In this document: piece after piece, positions 40,291 to 52,418 of the stretch
How positions within the stretch are numbered: position 1 is the stretch's first letter
Layout: each line of letters begins with the position of its first letter
Assembly: GCF_003604195.1 (NCBI RefSeq)
Contig: NZ_QXGR01000006.1
Span: 276,601 to 340,600 of the forward strand
Reading direction: 5' to 3'
DNA: 64,000 nt
Source of the DNA: Simplicispira lacusdiani
GTDB lineage: Bacteria > Pseudomonadota > Gammaproteobacteria > Burkholderiales > Burkholderiaceae_C
Position numbers and translations under genes: made by a program
Notes under the pieces: model-generated
The model's input: the letters and a program-made list of their open reading frames with translations, nothing else
The model's database searches: none
What the model was told of the DNA's origin: nothing

Positions 40291-40328
40291 AAAAGCAAAA
40301 ACCCCGGCGCTTTCGAGGCGCCGGGGTT
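40291..40328 (-). terminator. Intrinsic terminator after icd
   Basis: On the minus strand CCCCGGCGCC, CGAAA loop and GGCGCCGGGG-type pairing are followed by TTTTTGCTTTT, about 40 bp after the icd stop. A strong terminator. Confidence 0.9.
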
Positions 40329-40368
40329 CCCTGTGAACCGGCGGATACCGGCGAACCGGCATGCGGGT

Positions 40369-41628
40369 TTACATGTGATCGATCATGACCTGGCCAAAGC
40401 CCGAGCAGCTCACCTGCTTGGCGCCGTCCATCAGGCGGGCGAAGTCGTAGGTCACGTTCTTGCTGGCGATGGACTTCTTCATCGAACTGATGATGAGGTC
40501 TGCCGCCTCGGTCCAGCCCATGTGGCGCAGCATCATTTCCGCGGACAGGATTTCGGAACCAGGGTTCACGTAGTCCTTGCCGGCGTACTTGGGGGCCGTG
40601 CCGTGGGTGGCCTCGAACATGGCGACGGAGTCGCTCAGGTTGGCGCCAGGGGCGATGCCGATGCCGCCGACCTGGGCCGCCAGGGCATCGGAGACGTAGT
40701 CGCCATTGAGGTTCAGCGTAGCGATCACGGAGTACTCGGCGGGGCGCAGCAGGATCTGCTGCAGGAAGGCGTCGGCGATGCTGTCCTTGATGACGATGTC
40801 CTTGCCCGTCTTCGGGTTCTTGAACTTGCACCAGGGGCCGCCGTCGATCAGCTCGGCGCCGAATTCCTTCTGGGCCAGGGCGTAGGCCCAGTCACGGAAG
40901 CCGCCTTCGGTGAACTTCATGATGTTGCCCTTGTGCACGATGGTCACGCTGGGCTTGTCGTTGTCGATGGCGTACTGGATGGCCTTGCGCACCAGGCGTT
41001 CGGTGCCTTCGCGCGAGACGGGCTTGACGCCGATGCCGGAGGTGGCGGGGAAGCGGATCTTCTTGACACCGAATTCTTCCTGCAGGATCTTGATGAGCTT
41101 CTTGGCCTTCTCGGACTCGGCTTCGAACTCGATGCCGGCATAGATGTCTTCCGAGTTCTCGCGGAAGATGACCATGTCGGTCTTGTGGGGCTCCTTCACG
41201 GGCGAGGGCACGCCATCGAAGTACTGGATGGGGCGCAGGCAGACGTAGAGGTCGAGCTCCTGGCGCAGGGCCACGTTCAGCGAGCGGATGCCGCCGCCCA
41301 CGGGCGTGGTCAGCGGGCCCTTGATGGAGACCACGTAGTCGCGCACGGCGTGCAGCGTTTCCTCGGGCAACCAGACGTCGGGGCCGTACACCTTGGTGGA
41401 TTTTTCACCGGCGTAGACCTCCATCCAGTGGATCTTGCGCTTGCCGCCATAGGCCTTGGCCACGGCGGCATCGACCACCTTGAGCATCACGGGGGTGATG
41501 TCGGCACCCGTGCCATCGCCCTCGATGAACGGAACGATGGGCTGGTCCGGCACGTTCAGCGACATGTCGGCGTTGACGGTGATTTTCTGGCCTTCGGCGG
41601 GCACTTTGATGTGCTGGTAGCTGGTCAT
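40369..41628 (-). CDS. icd: NADP-dependent isocitrate dehydrogenase, dimeric type
   Basis: Oxidatively decarboxylates isocitrate to 2-oxoglutarate in the TCA cycle. 419 residues from the ATG at 41628, preceded by CCGGAGACT; an earlier ATG at 41661 is less likely. Family segments are [30 protein letters not shown] with the phosphorylatable-serine loop, [19 protein letters not shown], and an adenine-binding stretch GTAPKYAGK. It has its own terminator. An unrelated monomeric isocitrate dehydrogenase gene lies immediately upstream on the same strand. Confidence 0.96.
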   Translation of the reverse strand: MTSYQHIKVPAEGQKITVNADMSLNVPDQPIVPFIEGDGTGADITPVMLKVVDAAVAKAYGGKRKIHWMEVYAGEKSTKVYGPDVWLPEETLHAVRDYVVSIKGPLTTPVGGGIRSLNVALRQELDLYVCLRPIQYFDGVPSPVKEPHKTDMVIFRENSEDIYAGIEFEAESEKAKKLIKILQEEFGVKKIRFPATSGIGVKPVSREGTERLVRKAIQYAIDNDKPSVTIVHKGNIMKFTEGGFRDWAYALAQKEFGAELIDGGPWCKFKNPKTGKDIVIKDSIADAFLQQILLRPAEYSVIATLNLNGDYVSDALAAQVGGIGIAPGANLSDSVAMFEATHGTAPKYAGKDYVNPGSEILSAEMMLRHMGWTEAADLIISSMKKSIASKNVTYDFARLMDGAKQVSCSGFGQVMIDHM

Positions 41629-41826
41629 GGCGGGAGTCTCCGGTGGGATGTTGGAAGTCACTGCAACGGGTTTGAAAAATCCGCAAAACGCATGAATTTT
41701 AGCCGCACCACCGTGGTGCCAATCACCGTTCTTGCCGCGCGCGCGGCTTCCGTCCGCGCATCACCGACGGGAGCGCCAGCGCCCTGCGGGAACGACGCCG
41801 CCAAGCCATTCGAACGTCACTCGCCA

Positions 41827-41870
41827 AGAAAAATGCCGCGCCGTGGGCCTGGGCCCACAGCGCGGCAATT
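41827..41870 (-). terminator. Intrinsic terminator after monomeric icd
   Basis: Minus-strand stem GCCGCGCTGTGGGCC / GGCCCACGGCGCGGC (one mismatch) followed by ATTTTTCTTGG, about 50 bp after the gene stop. Confidence 0.9.
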
Positions 41871-41921
41871 CGGGTGAATCCGTCGTGTGGCTACCCCGGA
41901 TCAGGGGCGGCCATCCGTCTG

Positions 41922-44159
<2,238 letters not shown>

Positions 44160-44188
44160 CGCTTACTTCAAGAAAAGGCTGAAGAAAA

Positions 44189-44214
44189 CCACCGGCTGGT
44201 GGCCCAGCCGGTGG
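44189..44214. promoter_or_regulatory. Perfect 11-bp hairpin upstream of monomeric icd
   Basis: CCACCGGCTGG and CCAGCCGGTGG pair perfectly with a 4-nt loop, 30 bp upstream of the start codon. It could be a leader structure or an operator. The interval 44160-44478 between the divergent genes holds nothing else I can name; it is A/T-rich around 44260-44330, where both promoters probably lie. Confidence 0.45.
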
Positions 44215-44478
44215 CAGTGATCGAACACCACCATTGTGCTTATTTGCATCGGGCCCCATCCGATTTTTTGCAATCAAATATCACCATGCAAAATTGAAAC
44301 GCGCAAATTGACTTTTTTTTGATCCAAGAGGCCTGGACAAAGGATTTTCCCGGCCGCTTCCCTGGTCCGACAGCGGCCCCGGTTGCATCAAAATCGCCTG
44401 CGCACGCAGGCCATTTTTTCCGGCGTGCATCCGTCCCTGTTAACGTTCCCTGCCCTGCCATCGCTGAAAAGCCTGCCC

Positions 44479-44988
44479 ATGACAACGACGCCTTCCGCCC
44501 GCCGCCTCAGCGCGGCCCGCATTCCAGACCCCATCGCCGCCCTGTCCGCCACCCTCGCCGGGGTCGTGCTGGCGTTGTGGACTCCCGCCGCAGCCGCCCA
44601 GGAAGGCCCGCAGCTGAACCTGCCGCGCGTGGAGCTGACGGTGGGCATGCACCGCATCGAGGCGCAGGTGGCGCAGTCCAACCCGGAGCGCCAGACCGGC
44701 CTGATGCACCGCAAGGAGATGCCCCAGCACGAGGGCATGCTGTTCGTCTTCGAGCAGCCGGCGACGCAGTGCTTCTGGATGAAGAACACGCTGCTGCCGC
44801 TGACGGCGGCCTTCGTGGCCGACGATGGCACCATCGTCAACCTGGTGGACATGAAGCCCTTGTCGCTCGATTCGCACTGCTCCACCAAGCCGGTGCGCTT
44901 CGTGCTGGAAATGAACCAGGGCTGGTTCGCGAAGAAGGCCATCAAGGCCGGAACCCGGCTGCAGGGCGCCCCGTTTGGCCGGCCCTGA
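44479..44988 (+). CDS. DUF192 family exported protein
   Basis: 169 residues. The ATG at 44479 gives a long leader with a hydrophobic segment (about 23-45, ending AAAAQEG), a likely signal peptide. The mature domain is DUF192: VELTVGMHRIEAQVAQ, RQTGLMHRKEMPQHEGMLFV and CFWMKNTLLPLTAAFV. The function of the family is not established. The terminator at 45056-45083 follows. It is convergent with sodB and divergent from the monomeric isocitrate dehydrogenase. Confidence 0.85.
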   Translation: MTTTPSARRLSAARIPDPIAALSATLAGVVLALWTPAAAAQEGPQLNLPRVELTVGMHRIEAQVAQSNPERQTGLMHRKEMPQHEGMLFVFEQPATQCFWMKNTLLPLTAAFVADDGTIVNLVDMKPLSLDSHCSTKPVRFVLEMNQGWFAKKAIKAGTRLQGAPFGRP

Positions 44989-45002
44989 CCGCGATTTCGC
45001 TA

Positions 45003-45053
45003 TGTTTTCAATAGCTAGCAGCGCTTAAATCACGGGCATTCAAGCCCAAAAAC
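45003..45053 (-). repeat. ~50-bp dispersed imperfect palindrome, copy 8
   Basis: Reverse-orientation copy, TTTTCAATAGCTAGCAGCGC followed by a degenerate GGGC / GCCC stem, located after the DUF192 stop and before the terminator. Confidence 0.7.
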
Positions 45054-45055
45054 AA

Positions 45056-45083
45056 TAAAAAAACGGCCCGAGGGCCGTTTTTT
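45056..45083. terminator. Bidirectional terminator between DUF192 gene and sodB
   Basis: AAAAAACGGCCC, GA loop, GGGCCGTTTTTT: a symmetric stem with A and T runs on both sides, serving both convergent genes. Confidence 0.92.
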
Positions 45084-45101
45084 GCCGAGCGCGGTCAATG
45101 C

Positions 45102-45683
45102 TCAGGCGAAGTTAGCCTCGGCGAACTTCCAGTTCACGAGCTTGTCCAGGAAGGTCTCGACGAACTTCTGGCGCAGGTTGCGGTAGTCGATGTAGTAGGC
45201 GTGCTCCCACACGTCCACGGTCAGCAGGGCCTTGTCGGCGGTGGTCAGGGGCGTGCCGGCGGCGCCGGTGTTGACGATGTCCACGCTGCCGTCCGCCTTC
45301 TTCACCAGCCAGGTCCAGCCCGAGCCGAAGTTGCCCACGGCGCTCTTGACGAAGGCTTCCTTGAAGGCGGCGTAGCTGCCCCACTTGGCGTTGATGGCGG
45401 CGGCCAGCGCGCCGGTGGGCTCAGCGCCGCCATTGGGGGCCATGCAGTTCCAGAAGAAGGTGTGGTTCCAGATCTGGGCGGCGTTGTTGTAGATGCCGCC
45501 GCTGGACTTCTTGACGATCTCTTCGAGGGACATCGACTCGAACTCGGTGCCCTTCTGCAGGTTGTTCAGGTTCACCACATAGGCGTTGTGGTGCTTGCCG
45601 TGGTGGTACTCCAGCGTTTCCTTGCTGTAGTGCGGTGCCAGGGCGTCGATGGCATAGGGCAGCGCGGGCAGGGTGTGTTCCAT
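45102..45683 (-). CDS. sodB: Superoxide dismutase [Fe]
   Basis: Converts superoxide to oxygen and hydrogen peroxide in the cytoplasm. 193 residues. Metal ligands lie in [19 protein letters not shown] (first His), [14 protein letters not shown] (second His) and [14 protein letters not shown] (Asp and His). The residues around the active site and the length match the iron-dependent class rather than the manganese one; assignment of metal from sequence alone is not absolute. AAAGGAATA precedes the ATG. Confidence 0.95.
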   Translation of the reverse strand: MEHTLPALPYAIDALAPHYSKETLEYHHGKHHNAYVVNLNNLQKGTEFESMSLEEIVKKSSGGIYNNAAQIWNHTFFWNCMAPNGGAEPTGALAAAINAKWGSYAAFKEAFVKSAVGNFGSGWTWLVKKADGSVDIVNTGAAGTPLTTADKALLTVDVWEHAYYIDYRNLRQKFVETFLDKLVNWKFAEANFA

Positions 45684-45790
45684 GGGGTATTCCTTTCGTG
45701 GTTCTTGTGGTGGGGCGCCGCGCGGTGCGCGGGCAACGGAGAGTCAGCGGACCATTGTAGGAAGAAGCCCCAATCTTTGCAGGCGTAGGT

Positions 45791-47077
45791 TTACCGCACG
45801 GTGAGATCCAACCCGCCGTCGGCCAGCGTGGCGTGCAGCGCCGTGCCCGCCGGGGCCTGCCGCACGCTGGTGACGGTGCGGCCCTCGGCGTCGCTCAGCA
45901 GCGCATAGCCGCGCTGCAGCACCAGGCGCGGGTCGAGCAGCTGCAAGCGCAGCGCGGCGCGCTCCAGGCGCTGCTGGTGCGCGGCCAGGCCCTGCTGGAA
46001 GGCTTGAGGAAAATCGGCCTCCAGCGCTTGCTGGCTGTGCGCCAGATGCTGCAATTTCAATAGCGTCGCGCGGCGCATGCGCTCGGCCAGGCGCGCCACG
46101 CGCTGCTGTTCGCGCACCGCCAGGCCCGAGGGCCGGCCCAGGCGCGCGGCCCACTGGTCCAGGCGCTGGCCGCGCTGGTCGAGCTGGCGCTGCACGCCGT
46201 CGCCGAGCCGGTCGGCCAGCAGGTCCAGCGCGCCCAGCCACACCGAGCGCGGCTGGGCCACCAGCTCGGCGGCGGCCGTGGGCGTGGGCGCGCGCAGGTC
46301 GGCGCAGAAGTCGGCGATGGTGAAGTCGGTCTCGTGGCCCACCCCACTGACCACCGGCACGGGGCTTTGCACGATGGCGCGCGCGAGCTGCTCGTCGTTG
46401 AAGGCCCAGAGGTCCTCGATGGCGCCACCGCCGCGCACGAGCAGGACCACGTCGATGGCCGGCCCGCCCTCCTCACCCGCCATGCGGTAGAGCGTGGACA
46501 GCGCGGCGCACATGGAGGGCGCGGCGCCCGCGCCCTGCACCAGCGCCGGCACCAGCACCACCGGGATGTGCGGCACGCGCCGGCGCAGCGCGGTCACCAC
46601 ATCGTGCAGCGCGGCGGCGCCGGGCGAGGTCACCAGGCCGATGCCGCGCGGCATCAGGGGCAGCGGCCGCTTGCGCGCGGCGTCGAACAGGCCCTCGGCC
46701 TCCAGACGGGCCTTGAGCCGCAGGAACTGTTCGAACAGCGCGCCCTGGCCAGCGCGCTGCAGGCTCTCGACGATGAGCTGCAGATCGCCGCGCGCCTCGT
46801 ACACCCCCAGGCGCCCGCGCAGTTCGACCAGCTCACCGTCGCGCGGCACGAAATCGAGCAGGCTGGCGGCGCGCCGGAACATGGCGCAACGGATCTGGCC
46901 CTGCGCGTCCTTGATGGAGAAGTAGCAATGCCCGCTGGACGCGCGCGAGAAGCCCGTGATCTCGCCGCGCACCGCGACAGGATTGAAGCGCGCCTGCAAG
47001 ACATCAGCCACGGCGCGGCACAGCGCGCCAACCTCCCAGATACGCGGCGCCATTGCGGGGTTTAGGGGTTCAATCAT
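45791..47077 (-). CDS. xseA: Exodeoxyribonuclease VII large subunit
   Basis: Large subunit of the single-strand exonuclease ExoVII. 428 residues: an N-terminal OB fold (RGEITGFSRASSGHCYFSIK), a catalytic core (LVTSPGAAALHDVVTALRRR, VVSGVGHETDFTIADFCADL) and a C-terminal coiled-coil arm. Residues about 338-356 in the coiled coil (LLKLQHLAHSQQALEADFP) are encoded by an in-frame copy of the ~50-bp dispersed repeat. The protein appears otherwise normal in length. No xseB is nearby. Confidence 0.95.
   Translation of the reverse strand: MIEPLNPAMAPRIWEVGALCRAVADVLQARFNPVAVRGEITGFSRASSGHCYFSIKDAQGQIRCAMFRRAASLLDFVPRDGELVELRGRLGVYEARGDLQLIVESLQRAGQGALFEQFLRLKARLEAEGLFDAARKRPLPLMPRGIGLVTSPGAAALHDVVTALRRRVPHIPVVLVPALVQGAGAAPSMCAALSTLYRMAGEEGGPAIDVVLLVRGGGAIEDLWAFNDEQLARAIVQSPVPVVSGVGHETDFTIADFCADLRAPTPTAAAELVAQPRSVWLGALDLLADRLGDGVQRQLDQRGQRLDQWAARLGRPSGLAVREQQRVARLAERMRRATLLKLQHLAHSQQALEADFPQAFQQGLAAHQQRLERAALRLQLLDPRLVLQRGYALLSDAEGRTVTSVRQAPAGTALHATLADGGLDLTVR
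46010..46064 (+). repeat. ~50-bp dispersed imperfect palindrome, copy 9 (inside xseA)
   Basis: AAAATCGGCCTCCAGCGCTT, GCTGGC, GCGCCAG, then CAATAGC, all inside the xseA coding region on the opposite strand and without breaking its frame. Confidence 0.8.
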
Positions 47078-47178
47078 CGGTATTCAGGCTGTTTCAGGCG
47101 GTTGCTGCGGCGCAGTACTCCACAGGGCGCGAAGGCGGCGGTGATGTAACTGTTTGTCTGACAAAAAGCGGCAAAAAC

Positions 47179-47192
47179 CACGAATATTCGTG
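47179..47192. promoter_or_regulatory. Palindrome CACGAATATTCGTG between xseA and exbB
   Basis: Perfect 14-bp dyad in the 352-bp divergent gap 47078-47429. A second short dyad TTGTCTGACAA is at about 47153-47163. Candidate operator for an unidentified regulator; the gap holds no gene I can support. Confidence 0.4.
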
Positions 47193-47300
47193 CAACCCAT
47201 TGTTTTATAAGAGAAAACTTCTGCGTAATTTTTCATCAATCTGTTTCGATGATGAATTGGCGCCGTTTCGCGGGCCCGGCAGGTGCCGTTCTCCACAAAG

Positions 47301-47309
47301 TTATCCACA
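47301..47309 (+). promoter_or_regulatory. Consensus DnaA box TTATCCACA
   Basis: Exact match to the high-affinity E. coli DnaA box, with CTCCACAAAG just before it and CTGTGGG after it. It is single, not an origin-like cluster, in the gap upstream of exbB. Confidence 0.5.
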
Positions 47310-47429
47310 GAAACTGTGGGTGAGGTGCGCACCGAGCCGGAGGGGGGCCGTGGCAGGCCGCCCGGCAGGGGCAAACCGCCAAAGCTGGGCCATAATCGCC
47401 CTTTGCCCTATTCCAGCGCGGAGAGAGAA

Positions 47430-48062
47430 TTGCTGTCCATCATACAAGCCGCAGGCTGGCCGATCTGGCCCCTGATTGCCTGCTCGGTACTGGCCATGGC
47501 GCTGATTTTTGAGCGCTTCATTTCCCTCAAGACCGCCCGCGTCGCCCCCCCGAAACTGCTCGACGAAGCCATCTCCGTCTCGTCCCAGGCGGTGCCCGGC
47601 CCCGACGTGGTGAGCCAGCTGGCGCAGAACTCGGCCCTGGGCGAAGTGCTGGCCTCCGGCCTGCGCACGCTCAACAGCCACCCCCGCTGCTCCGAATCCG
47701 ACCTGCGCGCCTCCATGGAAGGCGCGGGCCGCGTGGTGGCGCACCGCCTGGAACGCTACCTCAGCGCGCTCGCCACCATCGCCTCGGCCGCGCCGCTGCT
47801 GGGCCTGCTGGGCACGGTGGTGGGCATGATCGAGATCTTCGGCTCCCAGGGCAGCGCAGGCGGCGGCATGGGCAGCGGCAACCCGGCGCAACTGGCGCAC
47901 GGCATCTCGGTGGCCCTCTACAACACGGCCTTCGGCCTGATCATCGCCATCCCGGCGCTGATCTTCTGGCGCTATTTCCGCGGCCGGGTCGATGCCTACC
48001 TGCTGACGCTGGAGCTCTCTTCCGAGCAGTTCGTGCGGCACCTGCTGCGTTTGCGCAAGTGA
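47430..48062 (+). CDS. exbB: MotA/TolQ/ExbB proton channel protein
   Basis: Inner-membrane proton channel subunit that, with ExbD, energises TonB-dependent transport (or acts in Tol-Pal-like function). 210 residues. I chose the TTG at 47430 because GGAGAGAG lies just upstream and homologues start with a similar LSIIQAAGWP segment; the ATG at 47283 would add 49 atypical residues. Three membrane helices: about 10-29, 115-140 and 160-180, with SAAPLLGLLGTVVGMI typical of the family. exbD follows 19 bp later. Confidence 0.9.
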   Translation: MLSIIQAAGWPIWPLIACSVLAMALIFERFISLKTARVAPPKLLDEAISVSSQAVPGPDVVSQLAQNSALGEVLASGLRTLNSHPRCSESDLRASMEGAGRVVAHRLERYLSALATIASAAPLLGLLGTVVGMIEIFGSQGSAGGGMGSGNPAQLAHGISVALYNTAFGLIIAIPALIFWRYFRGRVDAYLLTLELSSEQFVRHLLRLRK

Positions 48063-48081
48063 CTCCCAAGGCACGCCGCCC

Positions 48082-48510
48082 ATGAACTTCCGCCCCCGCG
48101 CCAAGGAAGAGCCGGAGATCAACCTGATCCCGTTCATCGACGTGCTGCTGGTGATCCTCATCTTCCTGATGCTGACCACCACCTACAGCAAGTTCACCGA
48201 GCTGCAGCTCACGCTGCCCGTGGCCGACGCCGAGCAGCAGCGCGACCACCCCAAGGAAGTCATCGTCGCCGTGGCCGCCGACGGCCGCTACGCCGTGAAC
48301 AAAACGGGGCTGGAAGGCAAGAGCGTCGATGTGCTGGCCGCCGCGCTGCGCGACGCCGCCAAGGCCGGTCCGGGCAGCATCGTCATCATCAGCGCCGACG
48401 CCACCGCGCCGCACCAGTCCGTGGTCACGGTGATGGAGGCCGCGCGCCGCGTGGGCCTGACGCAGATCACCTTCGCCACGCAATCGTCCGCCCGCGCGGG
48501 CAAGTCCTGA
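48082..48510 (+). CDS. exbD: ExbD/TolR biopolymer transport protein
   Basis: Partner of the ExbB channel. 142 residues with one N-terminal membrane helix (about 17-36) containing the essential Asp in NLIPFIDVLLVILIF, followed by a periplasmic domain. It lies between exbB and lpxK; the next start is 3 bp after its stop. No tonB is in this cluster; the small TonB-like protein at 31310-31705 is not an obvious partner. Confidence 0.93.
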   Translation: MNFRPRAKEEPEINLIPFIDVLLVILIFLMLTTTYSKFTELQLTLPVADAEQQRDHPKEVIVAVAADGRYAVNKTGLEGKSVDVLAAALRDAAKAGPGSIVIISADATAPHQSVVTVMEAARRVGLTQITFATQSSARAGKS

Positions 48511-48513
48511 AAC

Positions 48514-49569
48514 ATGGCTGCCGCCGCGCCGCAGCCACCCTCCCCGCCCTCGACCGCCACGGCGCCCGGCGCCCGGCTGCAACGCGCCTGGCAACGGCGT
48601 GGCCCGCTGGCCTGGCTGCTCTGGCCGTTGTCCCTCGCCATGGCCCTGCTGGTGGCCCTGCGCCGCGCGCTGTACCGCGCTGGCGTGCCGCGCGCCGAGC
48701 ACCCGGGCGTCCCCGTCGTTGTCGTCGGCAACGTGGTGGCCGGCGGCGCGGGCAAGACCCCGGTGGTCATGGCCGTGGTGCGCCACCTGCGCGCGCAAGG
48801 GCTGCACCCCGGCGTGGTCTCGCGCGGCTACGGGCGTAGCACGCGCGGCTGCCATCCGGTGCATGCCAACAGCCCGGCCAGCGAGGTCGGCGACGAGCCC
48901 GCGCTGATCGCCCGCGCCTGCGGCGTGCCGGTGTTCGTGGCCGAACGGCGCATCGATGCCGCCCGCGCGCTGCGCGCCGCGCACCCGGAAACCGATGTGA
49001 TCGTCTGCGACGACGGCCTGCAGCACCTGGCGCTGGCGCGCGACATCGAGATCTGCGTCTTCAACGACCAGGGCGCGGGCAACGGCTTCCTGCTGCCGGC
49101 CGGCCCGCTGCGCGAGCCCTGGCCGCGCGCGGTGGATTTGGTGGTGCATGCCGGCACCCCGGTGGCCAGCGGCGGCGCGCCCGCGTTCGCGCTGCGGCGC
49201 GCCCTGGCCAACCATGCCCTGCGCGCCGACGGCACGCCGGTGCCCTTTGAGGCACTGCGCGGCCAGCCCCTGCTGGCGGTGGCGGGCATCGCCCGGCCAC
49301 AGGATTTCTTCGCCATGCTGCAGGCGCAGGGGCTCACGCTGGGGCTGGTGCAAGGCCTGCCAGATCACTCTGATTTTGATAGCTGGCAGCGCCCTATGGA
49401 CAAGCCCTACACGCTGATTTGCACCGAAAAAGACGCCGTGAAGCTGTGGCGCCACCACCCCGACGCGCTGGCCGTGCCGCTGCAGGTGCGGATCGACGAC
49501 GGCTTCTTCGCCGCGCTCGACGCCCGGCTGGCCGTGGTGCGCGCGCGCTCGCTATCATCGCCCTCCTGA
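48514..49569 (+). CDS. lpxK: Tetraacyldisaccharide 4'-kinase
   Basis: Phosphorylates the 4' position of the lipid A disaccharide on the inner face of the membrane. 351 residues with an N-terminal membrane-associated helix, the P-loop [16 protein letters not shown] (about 72-87), [10 protein letters not shown] and the [15 protein letters not shown] segment. Near the C-terminus, codons for about residues 286-303 overlap a degenerate copy of the ~50-bp dispersed repeat, just before the conserved CTEKDAVKL. Its position between exbD and the Trm112 gene is typical for the group. Confidence 0.95.
   Translation: MAAAAPQPPSPPSTATAPGARLQRAWQRRGPLAWLLWPLSLAMALLVALRRALYRAGVPRAEHPGVPVVVVGNVVAGGAGKTPVVMAVVRHLRAQGLHPGVVSRGYGRSTRGCHPVHANSPASEVGDEPALIARACGVPVFVAERRIDAARALRAAHPETDVIVCDDGLQHLALARDIEICVFNDQGAGNGFLLPAGPLREPWPRAVDLVVHAGTPVASGGAPAFALRRALANHALRADGTPVPFEALRGQPLLAVAGIARPQDFFAMLQAQGLTLGLVQGLPDHSDFDSWQRPMDKPYTLICTEKDAVKLWRHHPDALAVPLQVRIDDGFFAALDARLAVVRARSLSSPS
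49370..49420 (-). repeat. ~50-bp dispersed repeat, degenerate copy 10 (inside lpxK)
   Basis: TGATTTTGATAGCTGGCAGC, GCCC and CTGATTT at repeat spacing, read in the reverse orientation. It lies wholly inside lpxK and keeps the frame. Weaker than the intergenic copies. Confidence 0.5.
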
Positions 49570-49594
49570 TTTCTTTTTCCCCTATTGCCGCGCC

Positions 49595-49777
49595 ATGGAC
49601 ACCAAACTGCTCGAACTGCTGGTCTGCCCCGTCACCAAGGGTCCCCTCACCTACGACCGGGAGCGCCAGGAACTGGTCTCGCGCAGCGCCCGCCTGGCCT
49701 ACCCGGTGCGCGACGGCATCCCGGTGCTGCTGGAGAACGAGGCGCGCACGCTGACCGACGAGGAACTCGAAAAATGA
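49595..49777 (+). CDS. Trm112 family protein
   Basis: 60 residues: [17 protein letters not shown], then [20 protein letters not shown]. This is the small Trm112/YcaR fold, often encoded between lpxK and kdsB in proteobacteria; eukaryotic relatives activate methyltransferases. One of the usual zinc-site cysteines is visible (LLVCPVT); the second is a lysine (TKGPL), so metal binding is doubtful. The stop overlaps the kdsB start as ATGA. Confidence 0.93.
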   Translation: MDTKLLELLVCPVTKGPLTYDRERQELVSRSARLAYPVRDGIPVLLENEARTLTDEELEK

Positions 49778-50586
49778 GCGCTACCGCCGGCTTCACGGTG
49801 CTGATCCCGGCGCGCATGGCGTCGAGCCGCCTACCCGACAAGCCCCTGGCCGACATCGCTGGCCTGCCCATGGTGGTGCGCGTGGCCCAGCGCGCCGCGC
49901 AGAGCGGCGCGCTGCGCACCGTGGTGGCGGCCGACGACGAGCGCATCCTCGCGGCGTGCCGCGAGCATGGCGTGCAGGCCGTCGCCACGCGCGCCGACCA
50001 CCCCAGCGGCAGCGACCGCCTGGCCGAGGCCTGCGCGCTGCTGGGCCTGGACGGCGACGACGTGGTGGTCAACGTGCAGGGCGACGAACCGCTGATCGAC
50101 CCGGGGCTCATTGGCGCCGTGGCCGCGCTGCTGGCGGCCCATCCCGCGGCGAGCATGGGCACGGCGGCCCACCCCATCGCCACCGTGGCCGACCTGGCCA
50201 ACCCCAACATCGTCAAGGTGGTGTGCGACGCGCGCGGCCTGGCGCATTACTTCAGCCGCGCTCCCATCCCGCACGCACGCGACCATGCCGGCAGCGCCTG
50301 GTGGGATGGCAGCGCCGCGCGGGCGCAGCCCGGCGTGGCGGCCCTGGCCGGCTTCGCGCCGCTGCGCCACATCGGCATCTACAGCTACCGCGCGGGCTTC
50401 CTGCGCCAGTTCCCCAGCCTGCCCCAGGCGCCCACCGAAGTCATCGAGGCGCTGGAGCAGTTGCGCGCGCTCTGGCACGGCCACCGCATCGCCGTGCATG
50501 TCACGCCCACGGCTCCCGGGCCGGGCGTGGACACGCCCGAGGACCTGGCGCGCGTGCGTGCGCTGCTGGACCCTGCCCTTGCGTAA
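49774..50586 (+). CDS. kdsB: 3-deoxy-manno-octulosonate cytidylyltransferase
   Basis: Activates Kdo as CMP-Kdo for lipopolysaccharide core synthesis. 270 residues; the start at 49774 overlaps the Trm112 stop. Nucleotide-site motif [18 protein letters not shown] at the N-terminus, [12 protein letters not shown], and [12 protein letters not shown] with the metal-binding Asp. Normal length and all motifs intact. Confidence 0.96.
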   Translation: MSATAGFTVLIPARMASSRLPDKPLADIAGLPMVVRVAQRAAQSGALRTVVAADDERILAACREHGVQAVATRADHPSGSDRLAEACALLGLDGDDVVVNVQGDEPLIDPGLIGAVAALLAAHPAASMGTAAHPIATVADLANPNIVKVVCDARGLAHYFSRAPIPHARDHAGSAWWDGSAARAQPGVAALAGFAPLRHIGIYSYRAGFLRQFPSLPQAPTEVIEALEQLRALWHGHRIAVHVTPTAPGPGVDTPEDLARVRALLDPALA

Positions 50587-50692
50587 GCGGGGGCGAAAGA
50601 TGCGCGTGCTATCCTTGCCCTCCAATAAAAAAGCACCGCATCCGGGGGCAGCGCCCCGTGGCCCGCAGTGCCGCCAGGTTTCACACACTTAG

Positions 50693-51358
<666 letters not shown>

Positions 51359-51381
51359 GAGCCGCTCGCGGCCCTTTGGCG

Positions 51382-51410
51382 AACGCCCCGCTTGCGGGGC
51401 GTTTTTCTTT
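51382..51410 (+). terminator. Intrinsic terminator after adk
   Basis: AACGCCCCGC, TT loop, GCGGGGCGTTTTTCTTTT, 23 bp after the adk stop. It also lies against the stop of the convergent asparaginase gene. Confidence 0.93.
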
Positions 51411-52388
51411 TCAGCGTGCGGGTGGCTGCGCCCCCAGCAACTCCAAGAGCAGCGACACCCGGGCCTTCACCGGAATCAGGCCCGACGCCAGCGGCAGCGC
51501 CGCTTCGGCCCACGGCAGGGCCAGCACCTGCCCCAGGGGGCAGCGCGTGGTCACGCGGACGGCCACGCCGGCCTGCTGCGCGCGCTCCAGCGCCGCCTGC
51601 AGCGCGTGGTGCAGGGTGCCGTTGCCCGTGGCCGCCACCACCAGGCCTTGCACCCCGTCGCGCACCAGCGCATCCACCGTCGAGCCACTCGCGCCGGCGT
51701 AGTTCATAACGATCTCGACACGCGGCCAGGGGGCGCCCGCCGCTATCTTTTCCAGAGCTGATTGCGCCCATCCCGCCTGGGCTTGAGGCCAATCCTGCGC
51801 CAGGCGCACGCGCCCCTCCTCCACCCAACCCAGCGGCCCGCCCTCACCCGAGCTGAAGGCGTCGACACGGTAGGGGTGCACTTTCTGCACTTGCCGCGCA
51901 CCATGCACCGCCCCGGCGCACACCGACACAACCCCGCGAGCGCCGGGAGCATTGGCCACGGCCAGGGCATCCAACAGATTCTGCGGCCCGTCGGGCGCGA
52001 TGGCTGTCGCCGGGCGCATCGCGCAGGTCAGCACCACGGGCTTGCGCGCGTCAAGCACGCTGTGCAGGAACCAGGCCGTCTCTTCGAGCGTATCGGTTCC
52101 ATGGGTCACCACGATGGCTCGCACGCTGTCATCGGCCAGGTGCGCGCGGCAGCGGTGCGCCAGCGCGGCCCAGACGGCGAATTCCATGTTCTTGCTGTCG
52201 ATCTGCGCCACCTGCTCGACCACCAAAGGCCCTTGCGCGGCCTGCGCCAGTCCAGGCACGGCTTCGAGCAGGTCCTGCACGCCCACCTGGCCCGCCACGT
52301 AGCCGATGTTGTCGCCCGCCACGCCCGCCTTGCCGGCAATGGTGCCGCCGGTGCCCAAAACAACGATTTTTCCTGCGCTCACTTGCAT
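51411..52388 (-). CDS. L-asparaginase family protein
   Basis: Hydrolyses L-asparagine to aspartate and ammonia. 325 residues. Conserved catalytic segments are [13 protein letters not shown] (first Thr) and [16 protein letters not shown] (second Thr, Asp), with [13 protein letters not shown] after. No signal peptide, so probably cytoplasmic. A degenerate dispersed-repeat copy overlaps codons at 51741-51795. The start is only 12 bp from the first of two SOS boxes shared with the divergent lexA, so DNA damage might also affect it; this is inference. Confidence 0.92.
   Translation of the reverse strand: MQVSAGKIVVLGTGGTIAGKAGVAGDNIGYVAGQVGVQDLLEAVPGLAQAAQGPLVVEQVAQIDSKNMEFAVWAALAHRCRAHLADDSVRAIVVTHGTDTLEETAWFLHSVLDARKPVVLTCAMRPATAIAPDGPQNLLDALAVANAPGARGVVSVCAGAVHGARQVQKVHPYRVDAFSSGEGGPLGWVEEGRVRLAQDWPQAQAGWAQSALEKIAAGAPWPRVEIVMNYAGASGSTVDALVRDGVQGLVVAATGNGTLHHALQAALERAQQAGVAVRVTTRCPLGQVLALPWAEAALPLASGLIPVKARVSLLLELLGAQPPAR
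51741..51795 (-). repeat. ~50-bp dispersed repeat, degenerate copy 11 (inside asparaginase)
   Basis: GCTATCTTTTCCAGAGCTGA, TTGCGCCC, TGGGCTTGAGGCCAATC keep the order and spacing of the reverse-orientation consensus. Within coding sequence, no frame break. Confidence 0.5.
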
Positions 52389-52399
52389 CCCCTGGAAAA

Positions 52400-52415
52400 C
52401 TGGTTAAAAATACAG
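52400..52415. promoter_or_regulatory. SOS box 1 (LexA operator)
   Basis: CTGGTTAAAAATACAG fits CTG-N10-CAG, the LexA box, in the gap between the divergent asparaginase and lexA genes. Confidence 0.88.
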
Positions 52416-52418
52416 TTA

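Noticed and set aside
47301..47309. Replication origin
   Set aside because: One DnaA box only, with no box cluster, dnaA, dnaN, parAB or gidA nearby.
47283..47429. ATG start at 47283 for exbB
   Set aside because: It adds 49 Gly/Arg/Pro-rich residues atypical of ExbB; the TTG at 47430 has GGAGAGAG upstream and fits the family start.
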